Shown here: positions 42,903-58,016 of the stretch, piece after piece
Layout of the letters: every line of letters begins with the position of its first letter
Numbering within the stretch: position 1 is the first letter of the stretch
DNA from: Haplosporangium gracile
Taxonomy: Eukaryota > Mortierellomycota > Mortierellomycetes > Mortierellales > Mortierellaceae
Assembly (NCBI GenBank): GCA_015499985.1
Contig: JAAAUF010000119.1
Coordinates: 1 to 62,203, forward strand
Length of the DNA stretch: 62,203 bases
Reading direction: 5' to 3'
The notes under the pieces: generated by a model
Databases searched by the model: none
What the model saw: the letters and a program-made list of their open reading frames with translations, nothing else
What the model was told of the DNA's origin: nothing
Position numbers and translations under genes: made by a program

Positions 42903-45900
42903 TCATCGCCGGCGTTCCCGTTGGTCGCCAACAAGACGCGGCATCCTCGTCGACCCATCCTCATAATCCGACAAATGACCACCTCCTGTCCTGCTATACC
43001 GTCCGTTGGCCCCTCCACCAACAAGCTGATTACTCGACCCGCCCGTCATGAGTCCCTGTCCTTTACCACCCATACTCCTCTCATACTGATACCCCGTATT
43101 AGCAACAGCAGTTCGACTCTGCGGGGTAGAAGCGCGAGGCGGGTACCTCGAATCTCGGTCCCGGTCCCTGCTCCGGATAGAGTCCTGGATCAGCGGTGAT
43201 TGCCCAGATCCACCTATTCCGTGTGGTCGTGGACCTTGTTGTGTTGGTGATACCTATTGTACATTCCCCGGTAAAAGAGAAGACGAAGCAAAGAAAGGGC
43301 AAGGGTTATGAAAGATATGGTTAGAAAAAGTTTTGTTTTCAAATGAAGCACTAACATTTCGCACAAAACAAAGAGAGCAAATTAACCAAATGCAATAGCG
43401 CATCATGCTTGCTCACATCCCAATCCCAAAATTTGGATCGGCGCAACAAAAAAAAACTAATGTCAAGTCCAAAGAAGTGCTTCTGAAAAGACAACAACAT
43501 ACCATGCCCCCAGAAGCCGCAGAGGCGGCTGCCATGTCTGGAACATTGAGGTCAGAGAACCGTCGACGCATTTGAGCTACCGTCCCGGGTGCTGAAGACG
43601 CTGGGCGACGTGGGCCATACCCATTGCCATTGGGGTCAGGGCCTTGTCCTGGCCCTCCTCGCGAGGTTCTTCCACCACCACTGGCGTTTGCAACAGCGGC
43701 TGCAGTAACCTTTTGGTTGATGTTGTCCAGTTCCCGTTCTCGGTCTTCTAGGGTAGGTCGCGCTGTTGGGTACTCGCGTGAAGTCGGATACTGCTCACGG
43801 GCATATCCACTCAGACTACTGACTTCATCTGCAGCTGCCAGGGCAGAAGCAGCAATTGCCCAATCGTCTCTATCTCTGTCCCGGTCCCGGTTTTGGTCTC
43901 GATCCCCCGGGTAAGGTTGCTGGCGTCGAGTTGCAGGCATGGAGGATGAATAATGCTGGTACGACCGATCATAGTCCTGCTGTTGTTGCTCCTCATATCT
44001 CGACCTTGTCGCATAATACTCGGGGTCGCGCTGGATAGAGATAGAGCCCGAATGCTGCGACTCGTCGTCATCATAAAATCGACGAGGCTCAGTTCGTCCA
44101 AGATCATCCCCGTCATCATCATAATACGAATCATGATGGTCCCCCGAAATAGGCGAATACGATTCATCATACAAATCATCCGGTCCCATGTCGTCCAGAT
44201 GTCGATTCCGATCCCGAGCTCGGTCCCGGTCATCAAGTCCGCCGTCACCACCTGGTCCTCTAAATTTAGCCCCTATACCAACACCACCACCAACACTTTC
44301 TTCATCAGCATACCGGTATCGCCCAGAGTAGTTCTCGCGATGATACCGATCCAGCGCAGCCGCATCTGCTGCTTCATCCGCTGCTGTCGGAGTCCGACGC
44401 TCCTGGAAATAGTCCATTTTGGCTGTCAGCATAGTCGCTTGATCCCCGGGGCGGCCGTCACCACTCCCGCCGCTACGTATTGTCGATCTACCGTCGTCCG
44501 TGGCGCTACTACTCCCGCCCACCTTGGTACTGACTGATCCATGATCTTCTGGCCAACTCCCCTCAAGGTTCGTATTGACCACTATCTCGCCGCCACGATC
44601 GCCTCCAACGATTTTGGTTACTATCCCCGATGTCTCGTCTACGACTGATTTGACGATCGTAGGCTCAGCCTCCTTGTTGGTCAAGACCGTCATGGCCCCA
44701 CTGGTAATAGTATTGCTCGGAAAGGCACCCGGAGTGGCTGAAAATGAGGTTGTGAGGACTGGCACCGGTTCTGCAACAATCACTGTAGAGTCAGTAGAGG
44801 CGATCGCAGGCTTTTCCACTAAAATGGTCTTTGTCACTGGTTGAGGAATCCCGACCTCTTTGACCAGGACCTCATGGTCAGTACCCGAGGGTTTGACAGC
44901 AACGGGTCTTCCTCCTACCGTGGTTGTGGTCAAGATCTTGTCGACACGAGTAGGCTGAGGCGTGATCATCTGTGGAGGAGGAGTTGGGTCAATGATGGAC
45001 CGACGCTGTTGCTGCTGTGGGGTGATATAGTTTTTGGGTTCTGGCATCGTAATTGGAAGTCTTGTCGAGGGTGCTGGTGGAGTGACTACTTTTGGGGTAG
45101 GCATGGTCGTTGGCAATCCTGTAGGCGTGGGGGACTGAAAATAGGGTTGCTGGTTCGTTGGGACAGTAGTACCTCCACCTCCTTGTTGTTGTTGCTGCTG
45201 TTGTTGCAACTGCTGTTGTTGCTGTATGTGTTGTTGCATAGGCGCAAACGGAGGGAGAGTAATTTGAGGCATCTCTGTTAAGGTGATAGGTGCAGGTGAG
45301 CCTTTGGGTGACGCCATTCCTGGATCCATCCTCTGTGACTGGTACATCTATCGAAAGCAGGATGAAACACGCCAGTTAATATCCTCCACAAACACACGAT
45401 GGAGAATGAAGGCAGTTCTGAGATTTGAACTTACCCCTGGGACGTAGGGAATGTTGCCATTGGATCCGTGTCCACCATTGCTGCTTCCACCATTGCCACC
45501 ATTACCATTATTGCCACCAGAGGAAGTATGCCTCGCAGTGTACTCTTCAAAGGACCCACTCCGGATTTCGATCGTCGGGTCGCCATTGGTGATCAAAGTA
45601 GGCGGAGGCATGTCTTGCCCGGCATAAGGCGCCCACTCCTTGATCTTCAACAGACTAGGTCCTGAACCACGGAGCTGTCGCTCGATCGCCAAGAACTGGG
45701 CCTCTGACAGTCGACAGGCGATCTGGGCTGTTAACGAGTGAGTGTATCTCTCTCTGCGCGCGACTGTGTTCCGATGATCCTTCTTTGCACTCACAATTGA
45801 TTCTTGCAGTTCTGATAGTGTGGAGATGTATTTCTGTTGCAAGTCGAAAGAAGTAAGTAGGAAGGTTAGGTTCATGATTGTTAGACTCATTCTTTTGTGT

Positions 45901-47411
45901 CGTGTTTCCGCACTAGCCATTTTTATTACCTCATGGGACATGAGTGCGGTGTTAAGGTCGGGTCGCTTATTCTTTTTGTCGTAGTTCATACTGATTTTCT
46001 TGATCCGCTCGTCCAGGTCTTCCAGAATCTCGTCATTCGCCTTCTCGTCTTTCTATGTAAATCGATTCAGCCAGCAAAGAGAGAAACTAATTAATGGCTG
46101 TGTTCATACTATCAGAAAACATAAAAAAGTAAACTAATTGAGTAAAAGAACACTTACGGTAACTCGTTTGGTGTGCTTCTCCCAATTGTTCTGCAGCAGC
46201 TCAAAGTCCTTCTGAATACAAGTCGCCTAGGCACAAGAGGGAAGAAAAAAAGTAACGGAAGGTTAATAAGATTCATATCACCACAATCTTGCAAGTATCT
46301 CATTTCTTGCGTGAGATGTGTAGGAATTTACCAGTTTGGTTTCCATCTCTGAGAAGGACTCGTAAAAGTTGGCGGAGGACTTGAGACACATGACTATTAT
46401 ATTCCAGGTACGGGCACAGTGACAAAAGAGAGGGTCGTCAGCATAAACAATACAGCCGTGTCTGCCCACCCTTTTTCTTCACCAACAACAAACAAGATCT
46501 CTCCTTCGTTGGGCGTTCGTCGTCGTCGTTCGCTTTTCTCCGAAAAATAGGGGCTAAATGGTGATTTCAGTAACGAAAAAAAATATATTCCACGGGAGAA
46601 GAGAGAGGGGGGTAATAACAAGTTGCTGGCTGGGCAACAACAACAAAAAAAAGGTATGACCACCCCATGACGGGCAGGTATGCCTCTTGCCCTTGCCTGC
46701 TGCCTGTTACTAAGGGGAGAGAAACCAAAACGAATAGAGGTGGGCTGAAGTACATGTCCACGAAGCAGAGGAGGAGGAGGAGGAGAAGGAGGAGTAGGGG
46801 TGAAAGCAAAAAAGAACCTGATCGTCAAGAGCCCTCCCTCACTCACTCCCCCTCGGCACCCTGATGACTTTCTCAAAGGCTAAAAAGCCTCTTCTTCCTT
46901 CCCTCCTGCCCTCCTCCTTCACACCACAAACGGAAAAAAGCGCTCTGAACTCACCATAAGTACTATCCATGCCCTTGGTATCCCCATACTCCTTAAAGCA
47001 CTTCCCCAATTGCTTGGTGGTCTTGGCAAGTTTGGTTGTCAGTTCCCGATAGGACTCTGCTGCAATCACCAGCTTCTTTAGATTCTCCAACGATGCGTGT
47101 ACCTCTCCCCTCGTTAACACGTTTCCTGCTGAGTCTTCGTCCCCTACTCCTCCTGTGCCAGTTCCTGCTCCAGTGCCGCCATAAATATTACTGTTGCTAC
47201 TGTTGGCATTGTTGAAGTATCCATCGATGGTGTTAGTGAGTATGGACATGGAGGATTGGCGGCCTTGGTTAGAGAGCAATTGGGGGCTGTTGAATCCATT
47301 GGTGTTGTTTCCGTTTGTGGTGTTGTTGTTGTTGCCTTGTTCGGGTCCTGGAGAGGGGATCTCGGTCATGCTTGGGCCGAAAAGGCCCGAGAATCTTTTC
47401 TTCTTCAGCAT
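42903..47411 (-). CDS. BAR-superfamily (I-BAR/Ivy1-like) membrane-shaping protein
   Basis: Seven exons, 47411-46955, 46393-46332, 46226-46158, 46052-45930, 45833-45435, 45347-43503 and 43253-42903, all in frame, give 1101 residues. Residues about 100-340 form three long helices of a BAR-type domain: VHASLENLKKLVIAAESYRE, KSSANFYESFSEMETKLATC, LQNNWEKHTKRVTKDEKAND, ERIKKISMNYDKKNKRPDLN, and SAKKDHRNTVARRERYTHSL. The pattern resembles the inverse-BAR group that includes yeast Ivy1. After it come Gln-rich, Pro-rich and Asp/Arg-rich disordered parts (YDDDGDDLGR, NRDRDRDRDD) and a short Gly-rich end. BAR domains dimerise and bend or sense membranes, so a role at the vacuole or endosome is possible but inferred. 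The last exon joins across a 250-nt intron; the join keeps frame (ASGGM then VSPTQQG) but an extra small exon is possible. Confidence 0.8.
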
Positions 47412-48626
47412 CGCGGTTGGTTGGAGAAAGGATTGAGTAGAGTTGTTGTTGAGAAGTCAGATTTTTGGTGGCGTGAATGTGTGAGAGCTAGTTTAACGAG
47501 AGTCAAAGAAAGGTAAGAACAGTCGCGATAAAAAGGTGTGTATTAGGCAGTGAGAAAGTCGTTATTAAGATGAGGTAGAGAAAGTAAGGAGCGCGGTGAA
47601 AGGAAAGTTGAAAAAAAAAAAAGGAAAAGAAGAAAAGAAAGGAAGGAGGAAGGGTCGAGGAAAGAGAGGGTGTGAAGAAACAAGAAGCAAAAGAAGAAAA
47701 AGAGGAAAAAAGAACAAACAAATAGTTGCAAAAACATTCATCTTCCCCCTCTTTCTAACTCTTCCCCTTCCTCCCCCTTCTTTCCTTCTTCCCTCGCTCT
47801 GACCTTCTGCCCCTCCGTGCCTGCTTTCGTGCTTATGGAACAACCTCGGATCGAACAAGGATCGCATAAATACGCACACATACATCACAGGGTAATCTCC
47901 GTGCCTGTCCGTCTGCACACCCACCGCCTTCCCCTTTTTAGTCGTCGTTGTCGTCATTATCCTCATCATCCTCAATACGCTAAAGGCGAGGGGATTAGGG
48001 TTTACTGATAATGGAATGACATGGAGGTGAATGACATGGCAATAAAATTACGACTCTTCAGAAAAAAGGGGTAATGATCGGTCAGATGTTCGATGGCATG
48101 TCAATCTTACTGACATTTTAGGCCTTAGAAGCACTTAGAGGGAAATTCATTGCCTATACGATGAGTCTATCCGTACGGGCGGCAAACACTGCTGGGTGTT
48201 CACAGCTTGGCTGTTAGCACCATAGTTAGTCCGAGGGGGATGAGGATCTAAAAAAGATCCGGCTACCGTTTGTTTTGGGCTATGTCGACCGGGACATATA
48301 TGTCAGTGGAAGAAGAGCAGGGAAGAATGCCTGAATCTCACCCTCTTGTCTCTGTTGCTCCTGAAAAAAAAAAGTGATCGCAACGGTCCCAGACAACTAC
48401 CTTACTACCTTTGTTGCTGCGCTAACTGGGCCGCACTGACTCTTTGATACAGGCAATAGCAAGAATGACAACAACTATTGGGTACACATACAAATGAATA
48501 AAAGCACAGTTGCGTTTTATATGTCTAACTAACGATACAGTTCTAGCGAAGGAAACAAAGGGTAATGTGGCTAATGGTAATGCAAAAAATAAAAGAATGA
48601 AAAAAAGAATAAAGAATATAAAGAAA
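47412..48626. other. Intergenic; promoter side of the BAR gene and 3' flank of EF-G1
   Basis: No gene is seen in 1.2 kb. 47575-47720 is purine-rich on the plus strand, the usual pyrimidine-rich leader for the minus-strand gene, and the strand bias flips to pyrimidine around 47740-47815, which could mark an oppositely oriented start of an unknown transcript. The part from 48000 to 48600 contains no open frame of note. Confidence 0.35.
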
Positions 48627-51465
<2,839 letters not shown>

Positions 51466-51957
51466 TATGGAATTCTCTTTTTCCTTGTGTGTGTGTGTGT
51501 GTGTGTGTGTTTTTATCCTTTGCGAGTGAACGAAGCTCGAGGAGAGAACAAGAGAAAGAGAGGGGAGAGGAGGAGGAGAAGGGTGCGGGGAGCGGATGCC
51601 GAAAGGGATGGAGAAGAAAAGAAAAGGTCGGAGGAGGGAGCACCTCTTTTACTTTTTTTTGCAAAACCAGGGGATGAGTGACTGCTTACTTCGGGAAAGT
51701 GTGGTAAACAAACAGTCGCGGGTGCCTGAAAAGGGAAACTTACAGGGAGGAGCTGCGAAAATTCAGCCCAAAGTGCAAATTGGGTGCCTTTGATGGATCA
51801 ATTGTCCTAAGTGCCGACGGTCAAGGCCGCGAACTGAAAAATGAAAGAAGGCGTTTCTGATATAAGCTGGCTTTTTTTTTATTCATTCTATCTCCACACC
51901 GTATATCAAAGAAGATCCAAAGAGTACTTCTTGTCTCTTGCACTTTACGCAAGCAGT
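51466..51957. promoter_or_regulatory. EF-G1 promoter region with TG microsatellite
   Basis: A (TG)12-13 run (51486-51510) lies 20 bp upstream of the EF-G1 start codon, in the 5' leader, where it reads as CA on the transcript strand. Next to it (51540-51645) is a purine-rich plus strand, so pyrimidine-rich for the gene. The rest is the 3' flank of ECHS1. Confidence 0.5.
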
Positions 51958-53524
51958 CTAGTTGTTGGTGAAGTTGGGCTTGCGCTTCTCAGCGAAAGCA
52001 CCCATACCCTCCTTCTGGTCGTTGCTGGCAAAAGTAGAGTGGAACAATCTCCTCTCAAAGGTCAAACCAGCCTGGAGAGGCATCTCGAACGACTGGTTGA
52101 CAGCATCCTTGACCATCTGGACAATGGGGGTCGACAAGTTGGCGATCTTGGAGGCAGTCTTGATGGCCTCATCCAAAACTTGCTCGGCGGGGTAAACCTT
52201 GCTGACCAATCCAGCAGCCTCGGCCTCCTGAGCAGTCAAGTTGACCGACCCAGTCAAGCACATCTCCATGGCCTTGGACTTGCCAACAGCCTTGACCAAA
52301 CGCTGGGTACCACCGGCACCGGGGATAGTGCCCAACTTGATCTCAGGCTGACCGAACACGGCCTTGTCACCGGCGTAAATGATGTCTAGAATTTTGTAGT
52401 TGTTAAATAATCATGTTATGTGATTAGTTACTACATCTTTTGTTGTTTTCTCTTTTTTGTCCTCTATGTTACTTGCTGCTTTCAAGTTGCGCGCGCAAAT
52501 GAAATCATATTATGACGATTCCCAAGGAAACTTACCGCACATCATAGCCAACTCACATCCACCACCGAGCTAAATACATGCGTAGCACAAGATTGTGAAT
52601 GGAAAGCAAAATAAAGAGTCATTGAACATGAGTATCACGTGTAAAAAACTCAAGCCATCATCGACATGCACGCAAACTGCGACTGTCTCCTGCTTCCAAG
52701 CAAGTAAGGAGAGGATGACATAAACTTACAGCGAATCCGTTGACGGCAGCAATGATGGGCTTGCGGATCTTGGTGATCTGGGTCCAGTGTCCCAAAAAGT
52801 CCTCGACGTAGTTCTCAATGAACTGACGGTCCTTCATCTCTTTGATATCGGCGCCAGCTAAAAAATAACTCCAATATTCATAAAGTGTAAATCCCTTAGT
52901 CAGCACAAGTGCGAAGAAAAACGATGAACGCACCTGTACAAGTGTGAAAAAACGGATCGCACTTATTCAACTCCAGAAAACACAAGTATACGCATCATTC
53001 AACGCATCCATAGCACAAACGTACCGGCAAAGGCACGTTCGCTGCCGGTGATAACAATGGATCCAATATCCTTATTGTTATCGAAATCCTTGAGGACCTG
53101 GTTCAATTCAACAAAAAGACCGTTGCAGAGGGCATTCAGGGCCTTGGGGCGGTGGAGGGTGACAAGGGCAACGCGTCCACGGGTCTCAGTCAACAAGTAC
53201 TCCAGCTTAGGGGAAGCAGGGGAAACAGCGTCTATTATTTCAAACGGTCATCAATGGCAACAAGGGGAGTTGTTGGGGGGTGTGGGCGGTAGGGTAAAGG
53301 AAAGTGAGACGTGAGAAGTGAAAAAAAGAGGCGCACGATTGCGGGGATTGAGGCGTGGGAAATTAGTTGCCATGTTCTTTTCATTTGTGGTTGTTGCTGT
53401 TTGATTGTCGTGAAAAGAGCGCGAAAGGGCACTTGCTCTGGGCTGGGGTATAGGCGGAGAAGGCGCGGGAGAGGGGCTTGGCGGCCGAAGCACGGGCAAG
53501 AGGCTGACGAAGGGCTGCGAACAT
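51958..53524 (-). CDS. ECHS1: Enoyl-CoA hydratase, mitochondrial (short-chain, crotonase family)
   Basis: Five exons, 53524-53437, 53231-53025, 52857-52730, 52569-52536 and 52385-51958, give 294 residues. The enzyme hydrates 2-enoyl-CoA in mitochondrial beta-oxidation and amino-acid breakdown. Motifs: [20 protein letters not shown], oxyanion-hole [19 protein letters not shown], and [16 protein letters not shown]. The two catalytic glutamates are Glu147 and Glu167, 20 apart as in the rat enzyme. The N-terminus ([20 protein letters not shown]) is a clear mitochondrial presequence. The first intron is unusual: the obvious GT donor (CAAGTG) breaks the frame with every nearby acceptor, whereas a GC donor (GCAAGTG, starting at 53436) with the acceptor AATAATAG restores it ([13 protein letters not shown]). 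The other four exons join normally. Exon 4 is a 34-nt microexon holding Glu147. Confidence 0.92.
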
Positions 53525-53941
53525 TGTGTTTGTGATGAGTGGAGTGGGAAAGGAAAGGAAAAAGGTGATGTTACAAAGTGATGAGCGAAAAAAAAGAAAT
53601 ATATTCGTGTTTTTTGGACGTGTGTCGTCGTTCTGTGGGTCGGGGACGGGTGTGAAAATCATCTTTTTGCCCACGGTCGAGCAACTGGCATTGCCCCTGA
53701 GGATCACGTGCAAGGAAATCTTTCCTTGCAACGGTCTTTTCAGCCTCTGGCTGAAAGAAAATCATGGTGGAGTACAAAAGGCGCACAGGAAAGAGAGATC
53801 TTTTGCATAATAGACATCAACTTGTTATTAGTGGTAGGGTGGTGAGACAATTCTAATTTAGAAGCAAAAAAAGGACAAAAGAAACAAAAGGAATAAAAAG
53901 GTATAACGGCAGGCAAAAACAAAAAGAAGGGCACAAATTAT
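53525..53941. other. Intergenic; ECHS1 promoter side
   Basis: No gene is seen. An imperfect hairpin-like pair (GAAATCTTTCCTTGCAACG and CAGCCTCTGGCTGAAAG, about 53714-53757) lies in the middle. The right part is the 3' flank of the next minus-strand gene. Confidence 0.3.
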
Positions 53942-56900
53942 TTACAAAAGCGCCTTGGAGACATGGATCCAGAGCATGGCCGCCTTCTTCTTCGAGAACT
54001 GCACACTCTTCAACGCTGCATCCTCCATCGACCATAAATCCCAATATAACTGGTCGTTACAAGTTTCTCCGTTCACACCAGATCCAAACGCAAGCTGGGC
54101 CTCTTCCAACTCCTTCTCCAGCTCATCCACCGCTGCATCAACACCAGCGCTGCTACTGGTCGCCGAGGTCAACGACATCACAGACTGGGCCGAAAAGCGG
54201 TTGATCTTGCTCAATTGGTCCTGGAAGGTCTCCTCAGACTGGTACATCCACTCGAAGTAGTCGCACTTGTCGCGATTAGCATCATGGTCATCATCGATTG
54301 TGGCGCTTCCCACAGAGCACATCCAAGTGTCATGGTAACTCTGTAAGGCTGCTGAGAGATGAAGATCCAGATGAGGCACCTGGCGTGCAGAACCGCCTGA
54401 CATGTCATTGACAATTGTCTTAACAACCTGCGACGAGATCCTAAAGACAGGGACATGGATGCACAAATGCAGCAGAGCCAAGTAAAGCTCTGGCGCCAAC
54501 CGACGTGCCTGCGGATTCGTCTTCAAAGTCACGTTCAAATCTTGGAAGACTGGCATCGACAGGACAGTGAACGACGACCGAGGAGAAATAGATACGGTTG
54601 AACTGGTTGCAGTCTCAGAGGGAGCCTCAGTTTGGCTAGTAGCTGATCGGGAACTATTGGTTGAGATCCGGGAGAGACTAGCCTGAGTGGAGTGTTTGCT
54701 GGTTGGCGACGTAGGTGCAAGGCTGACTAACGAAGGGAGGTGACGGATAGGTCCAACGTTCCGCATATCCGCATAGATCTCAAAGGCAAGATCCATCAGA
54801 GGTCCCAAAGTCATGGGCTGGACACGGTTCAGCGACAGCGACGATGACCGACGATTATGTTTCTTGGCTTCAGCTTTCTGCTCCGAGGTCTTGGGCAGCT
54901 GTTGGTCGGGATTGTTAATGACTGCTAGGACAGCATCGTAGATCGCCTTTAGCATTAAGCCCATTACGAACGGATCTCGGAGCTGCTGGTGGTAATGAGC
55001 ATCGCTACGCATTCCGATGTACACCTTGAAGGCCTTGAGATAGCGCGATGAAACCTCGGGTGAGTGAATGGCAATGGTCAAGATGTCGTGCATGAACACT
55101 GAGGCCGACATGAAGGCACTGCCTGCCGGAGAGGCGCCACTGGCACCGTTGGTAGTCGATACTGCGCTAGACGAACTGCTCGACAGGAACGTACTGGAGC
55201 CCAGCATCGCCTTGTTGTAAATGACCCAGGCACGAGCTTCCCACAGCTCAGGATCTTGCTTGGATTGAGAGGCCCGTTGATCTGCTGGACCAAACGAAAA
55301 GTCCTTGGCAACGACGTTGGGCGACCCAGGCTCATTGGGGGACATGCCGCTGTGACCCAAGAAGGCACGTCGGCAGAGACGCATCGCAATCTTGGCGGTC
55401 TCACCATCCTCTAGAGATGGCCCCATTCGCTCATAGACGTTCTTCCAGCCGTATTCAAACTCCTTGTGCGCAATACATTCCTCCAGCATGTTGTTGTCTA
55501 GGACAGTCAGGTGGCGGCTGACATGGATGCGACTAGGAAGGGCGGTGGGCGCAGCCGGAGACTGTGTAGTTTCCGTATTCGTGCTCTTGGATCCAAACTT
55601 GAAGGGTGACAAAAACGAAAATCCAGACTTGGCTACGGCTGGATCGGGCGCATTAAGGGTCGCTGCTGCACCAGAAGGCCAATTGAGGGCTCCAGAAGGA
55701 GTTCTTTGGTGACTAGAAGAGGGGGTTCTCTGATGACCGACAAGAGAACCAGCAATCTGACCTGATGCTGCACGACGGTGAGACGACGAAGTCGTGGATG
55801 AGGCGATAGAGACACTGCGCCTGTGTCCATTGATAAGCTGTGGAGATCTCTGCTGCTCCTGCAATTGTTGGAGTGCTTGAGGTGTCAATCTCGACTCGGC
55901 CTCGACACGCTCAATGTTTGCTGGAGCATCTAAAAGACGGGCTCGGCGTCTCTCATACTGGGTCTTGACCTCTTCCCACTTGGAGGCGTCCAGCTGAAGG
56001 CGGTACCAGGTCCTGATCTTAGACTCTGCCTCGACCTGACCCTGTGAAGGCTCTTGGGAGTCAACGTACTTTTGCAACAATACTTCGGCTTCCTGGCTTT
56101 GTCGGGGCTTGGCAAAGAGATGGCAGGTAATGGCGGCACGATAAACGGCGCTTTCCCATCGAGAGGCTTTGATGCGGTGAATACATTCCTGTGCCTCTTC
56201 GATCTTCTTCCTGTCAGTCCAATACTGCGCCATAGACAAATGTGCGTCATCCTACAATATGATAAGAACAATATAGGTATTGTTAGCATCCACGTTCACA
56301 TAACCACGTATCGCTACTATATACATATCGGAGCGACAATGGTGCATACCTCGAGGTCATATCCGGCCTGCTGAATCGATCCATAGAGCTGAGCGTAGAG
56401 TTCTTCGGGAGCCATGACGCCTTGACGAAGAGTCTCCTTGCCAAGACCATCTGCTACATCGGACTTACAGAGAATAGCTAGGATCTGGGAATAAGAGGCA
56501 GCCACCTTGGTCTTATATGCCTTCACCTCGGCACTGAGAGGTCGGTCCAAGGCCTCGAAGTCGGGTTGATGGTCCTCCTTGCTCTGGAGCACTGTGATAG
56601 CCGAGAGAATGGCAACATATGACAGCTCCATTTCCTGGTCCTTGGTGAGGCACTGAAGGGCTACGGTCGCTACTTTCTCGCTAGCAACATCCCAGGAAGG
56701 CAAAATAGGTTGAGATTCTGTGCTGGCTGAAGAGATAATTACGAAGGGCTCAGCTGGCTCGTGCTCGCCTTCTAAGGGAATTCGTGTTAAACTCTGTTGG
56801 TCGATTTGGGCTGTGGCTGTCGTCATTGTGTCTGCTAGGGTTGTTTCGACTTCGACTTTGGTAATGTCCTTATCAACTGCCGCTGGTGATGTTGATAGGG

Positions 56901-57381
56901 TCCAGACGTTCTCCGCTGCAAGAGCGAGTGGAGCGGAAACGGCTGCAACTGGGACGGTCTCGGCATCGGTAGCGAGATCAACCTCCGACTCCTCCATCAC
57001 TGTTGGGAGGGTGTCGTGTGCCGTCTCTGACTTGTTGTCGATTGTGAGAGTGGAATCCTGTTCGTCGAGACTTTCGACAACAATAGGCTCCTTCTGAGAG
57101 GCTGGTGAAAATGGCTCGGCGTGCTCCTGTTGCAATTGAACTTGAACTGACTTCTCGTCCTCCTGTGTGCTGTGAACGGTGGCATTGGGGGTCTTGTTCT
57201 CGGTCTCCTGTTCCTTATTATCGACAATGGACTCGAGGATGGCGTCCTTGTCCATCTCGCCTTCGTATGAGGTCGCGGGTGTGCTGGCAGTAAAGGTGTC
57301 AGGACTAGGCGAGGACTCATCGGCCAAAGAAGGCGACTCTGGTGGTGACATGGTTGGTGAGGCAGAAGAGGTATTCGACAT
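53942..57381 (-). CDS. Large helical-repeat-like protein of unknown function
   Basis: Two exons, 57381-56350 and 56251-53942, join in frame (GYDLE then DDAHLSMAQYW) to give 1113 residues from the first ATG. The first ~230 residues are acidic and disordered. From ~250 onward there are paired helices reminiscent of TPR or pentatricopeptide arrays (YWTDRKKIEEAQECIHRIKA, YRAAITCHLFAKPRQSQEAE, LQKYVDSQEP, LDASKWEEVKTQYERRRARL), then Ser-rich linkers alternating with helical blocks (ELWEARAWVIYNKAMLGSST, LTIAIHSPEVSSRYLKAFKV). I do not recognise the family; conserved-looking blocks suggest a scaffold. The 5' end is uncertain: the frame is open for 74 codons upstream of the ATG with a convincing basic sequence (KKRASRKKNQKRREIAKRNK) but no ATG, so an additional upstream exon is likely. 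Confidence 0.7.
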
Positions 57382-58016
57382 AAGGTCTTGCTCGAGTTCT
57401 AGTGATTGTTGAAGTGATGTAGTATCGTCTTCTTGCTCTTCGGTGAGGCTGTCCGAGAAAGAAGAGAAGAGGGAGGCGTTGCTTGCGTTGAGGAGGGCCT
57501 TGTTTCTCTTGGCAATCTCGCGTCGCTTCTGATTCTTTTTCCTGGATGCGCGTTTCTTGCTCTCTGATTGTCGGTAGTAAGTGTTGTTGTCGTTGTTGGT
57601 TCGTTATGGGTGTTGTTGTTATAGTAGTGGTGAGCCGAGTTGTATGATAGAGGTGTGAATGATGAATGTGTGTGTGTGTGTTGTGAGGTTGGTGGCAAAG
57701 GGTGAATGTGGAAAAGAGGAAAGAGAAGAAAGAGAAGGGAATAGAAGTAAGGGGTTAGAAACAAAAGCGCAATGAAGACGTCAGAAGAAAAGTAAGAGCC
57801 AAAGTTTGTTTGAGAACACCCTCACTCAAAGAAAGGAACAAGGGGCATTGCTTGTCCAAGTGGCTGCTCGCATCATCCGTTCACATACACTGGACTGGTG
57901 TCACGTGAAAGAGATACTAAATTAAGAGCGACACGGGTCCCAGGCTCACAGCATCGAATCAACAATGACGACCAACAGAAAGGTCCACCCTCGTTTCCCT
58001 ATTTTATATTTTTATC
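57382..58016. other. Intergenic; probable missed first exon and promoter of the helical-repeat gene
   Basis: 57382-57603 continues the frame of the neighbouring minus-strand gene without a start codon, and a candidate first exon with ATG sits at 57848-57826 (see findings). A (GT)6-7 run lies near 57668-57681. The rest shows nothing else. Confidence 0.4.

Noticed and set aside
45718..45790. Apparent 67-nt intron in BAR-gene exon 5 (GTGAGT...TTAACAG)
   Set aside because: Removing it shifts the frame and destroys the following conserved helix (CRLSEAQFLAIERQLRG), so the exon is kept whole.
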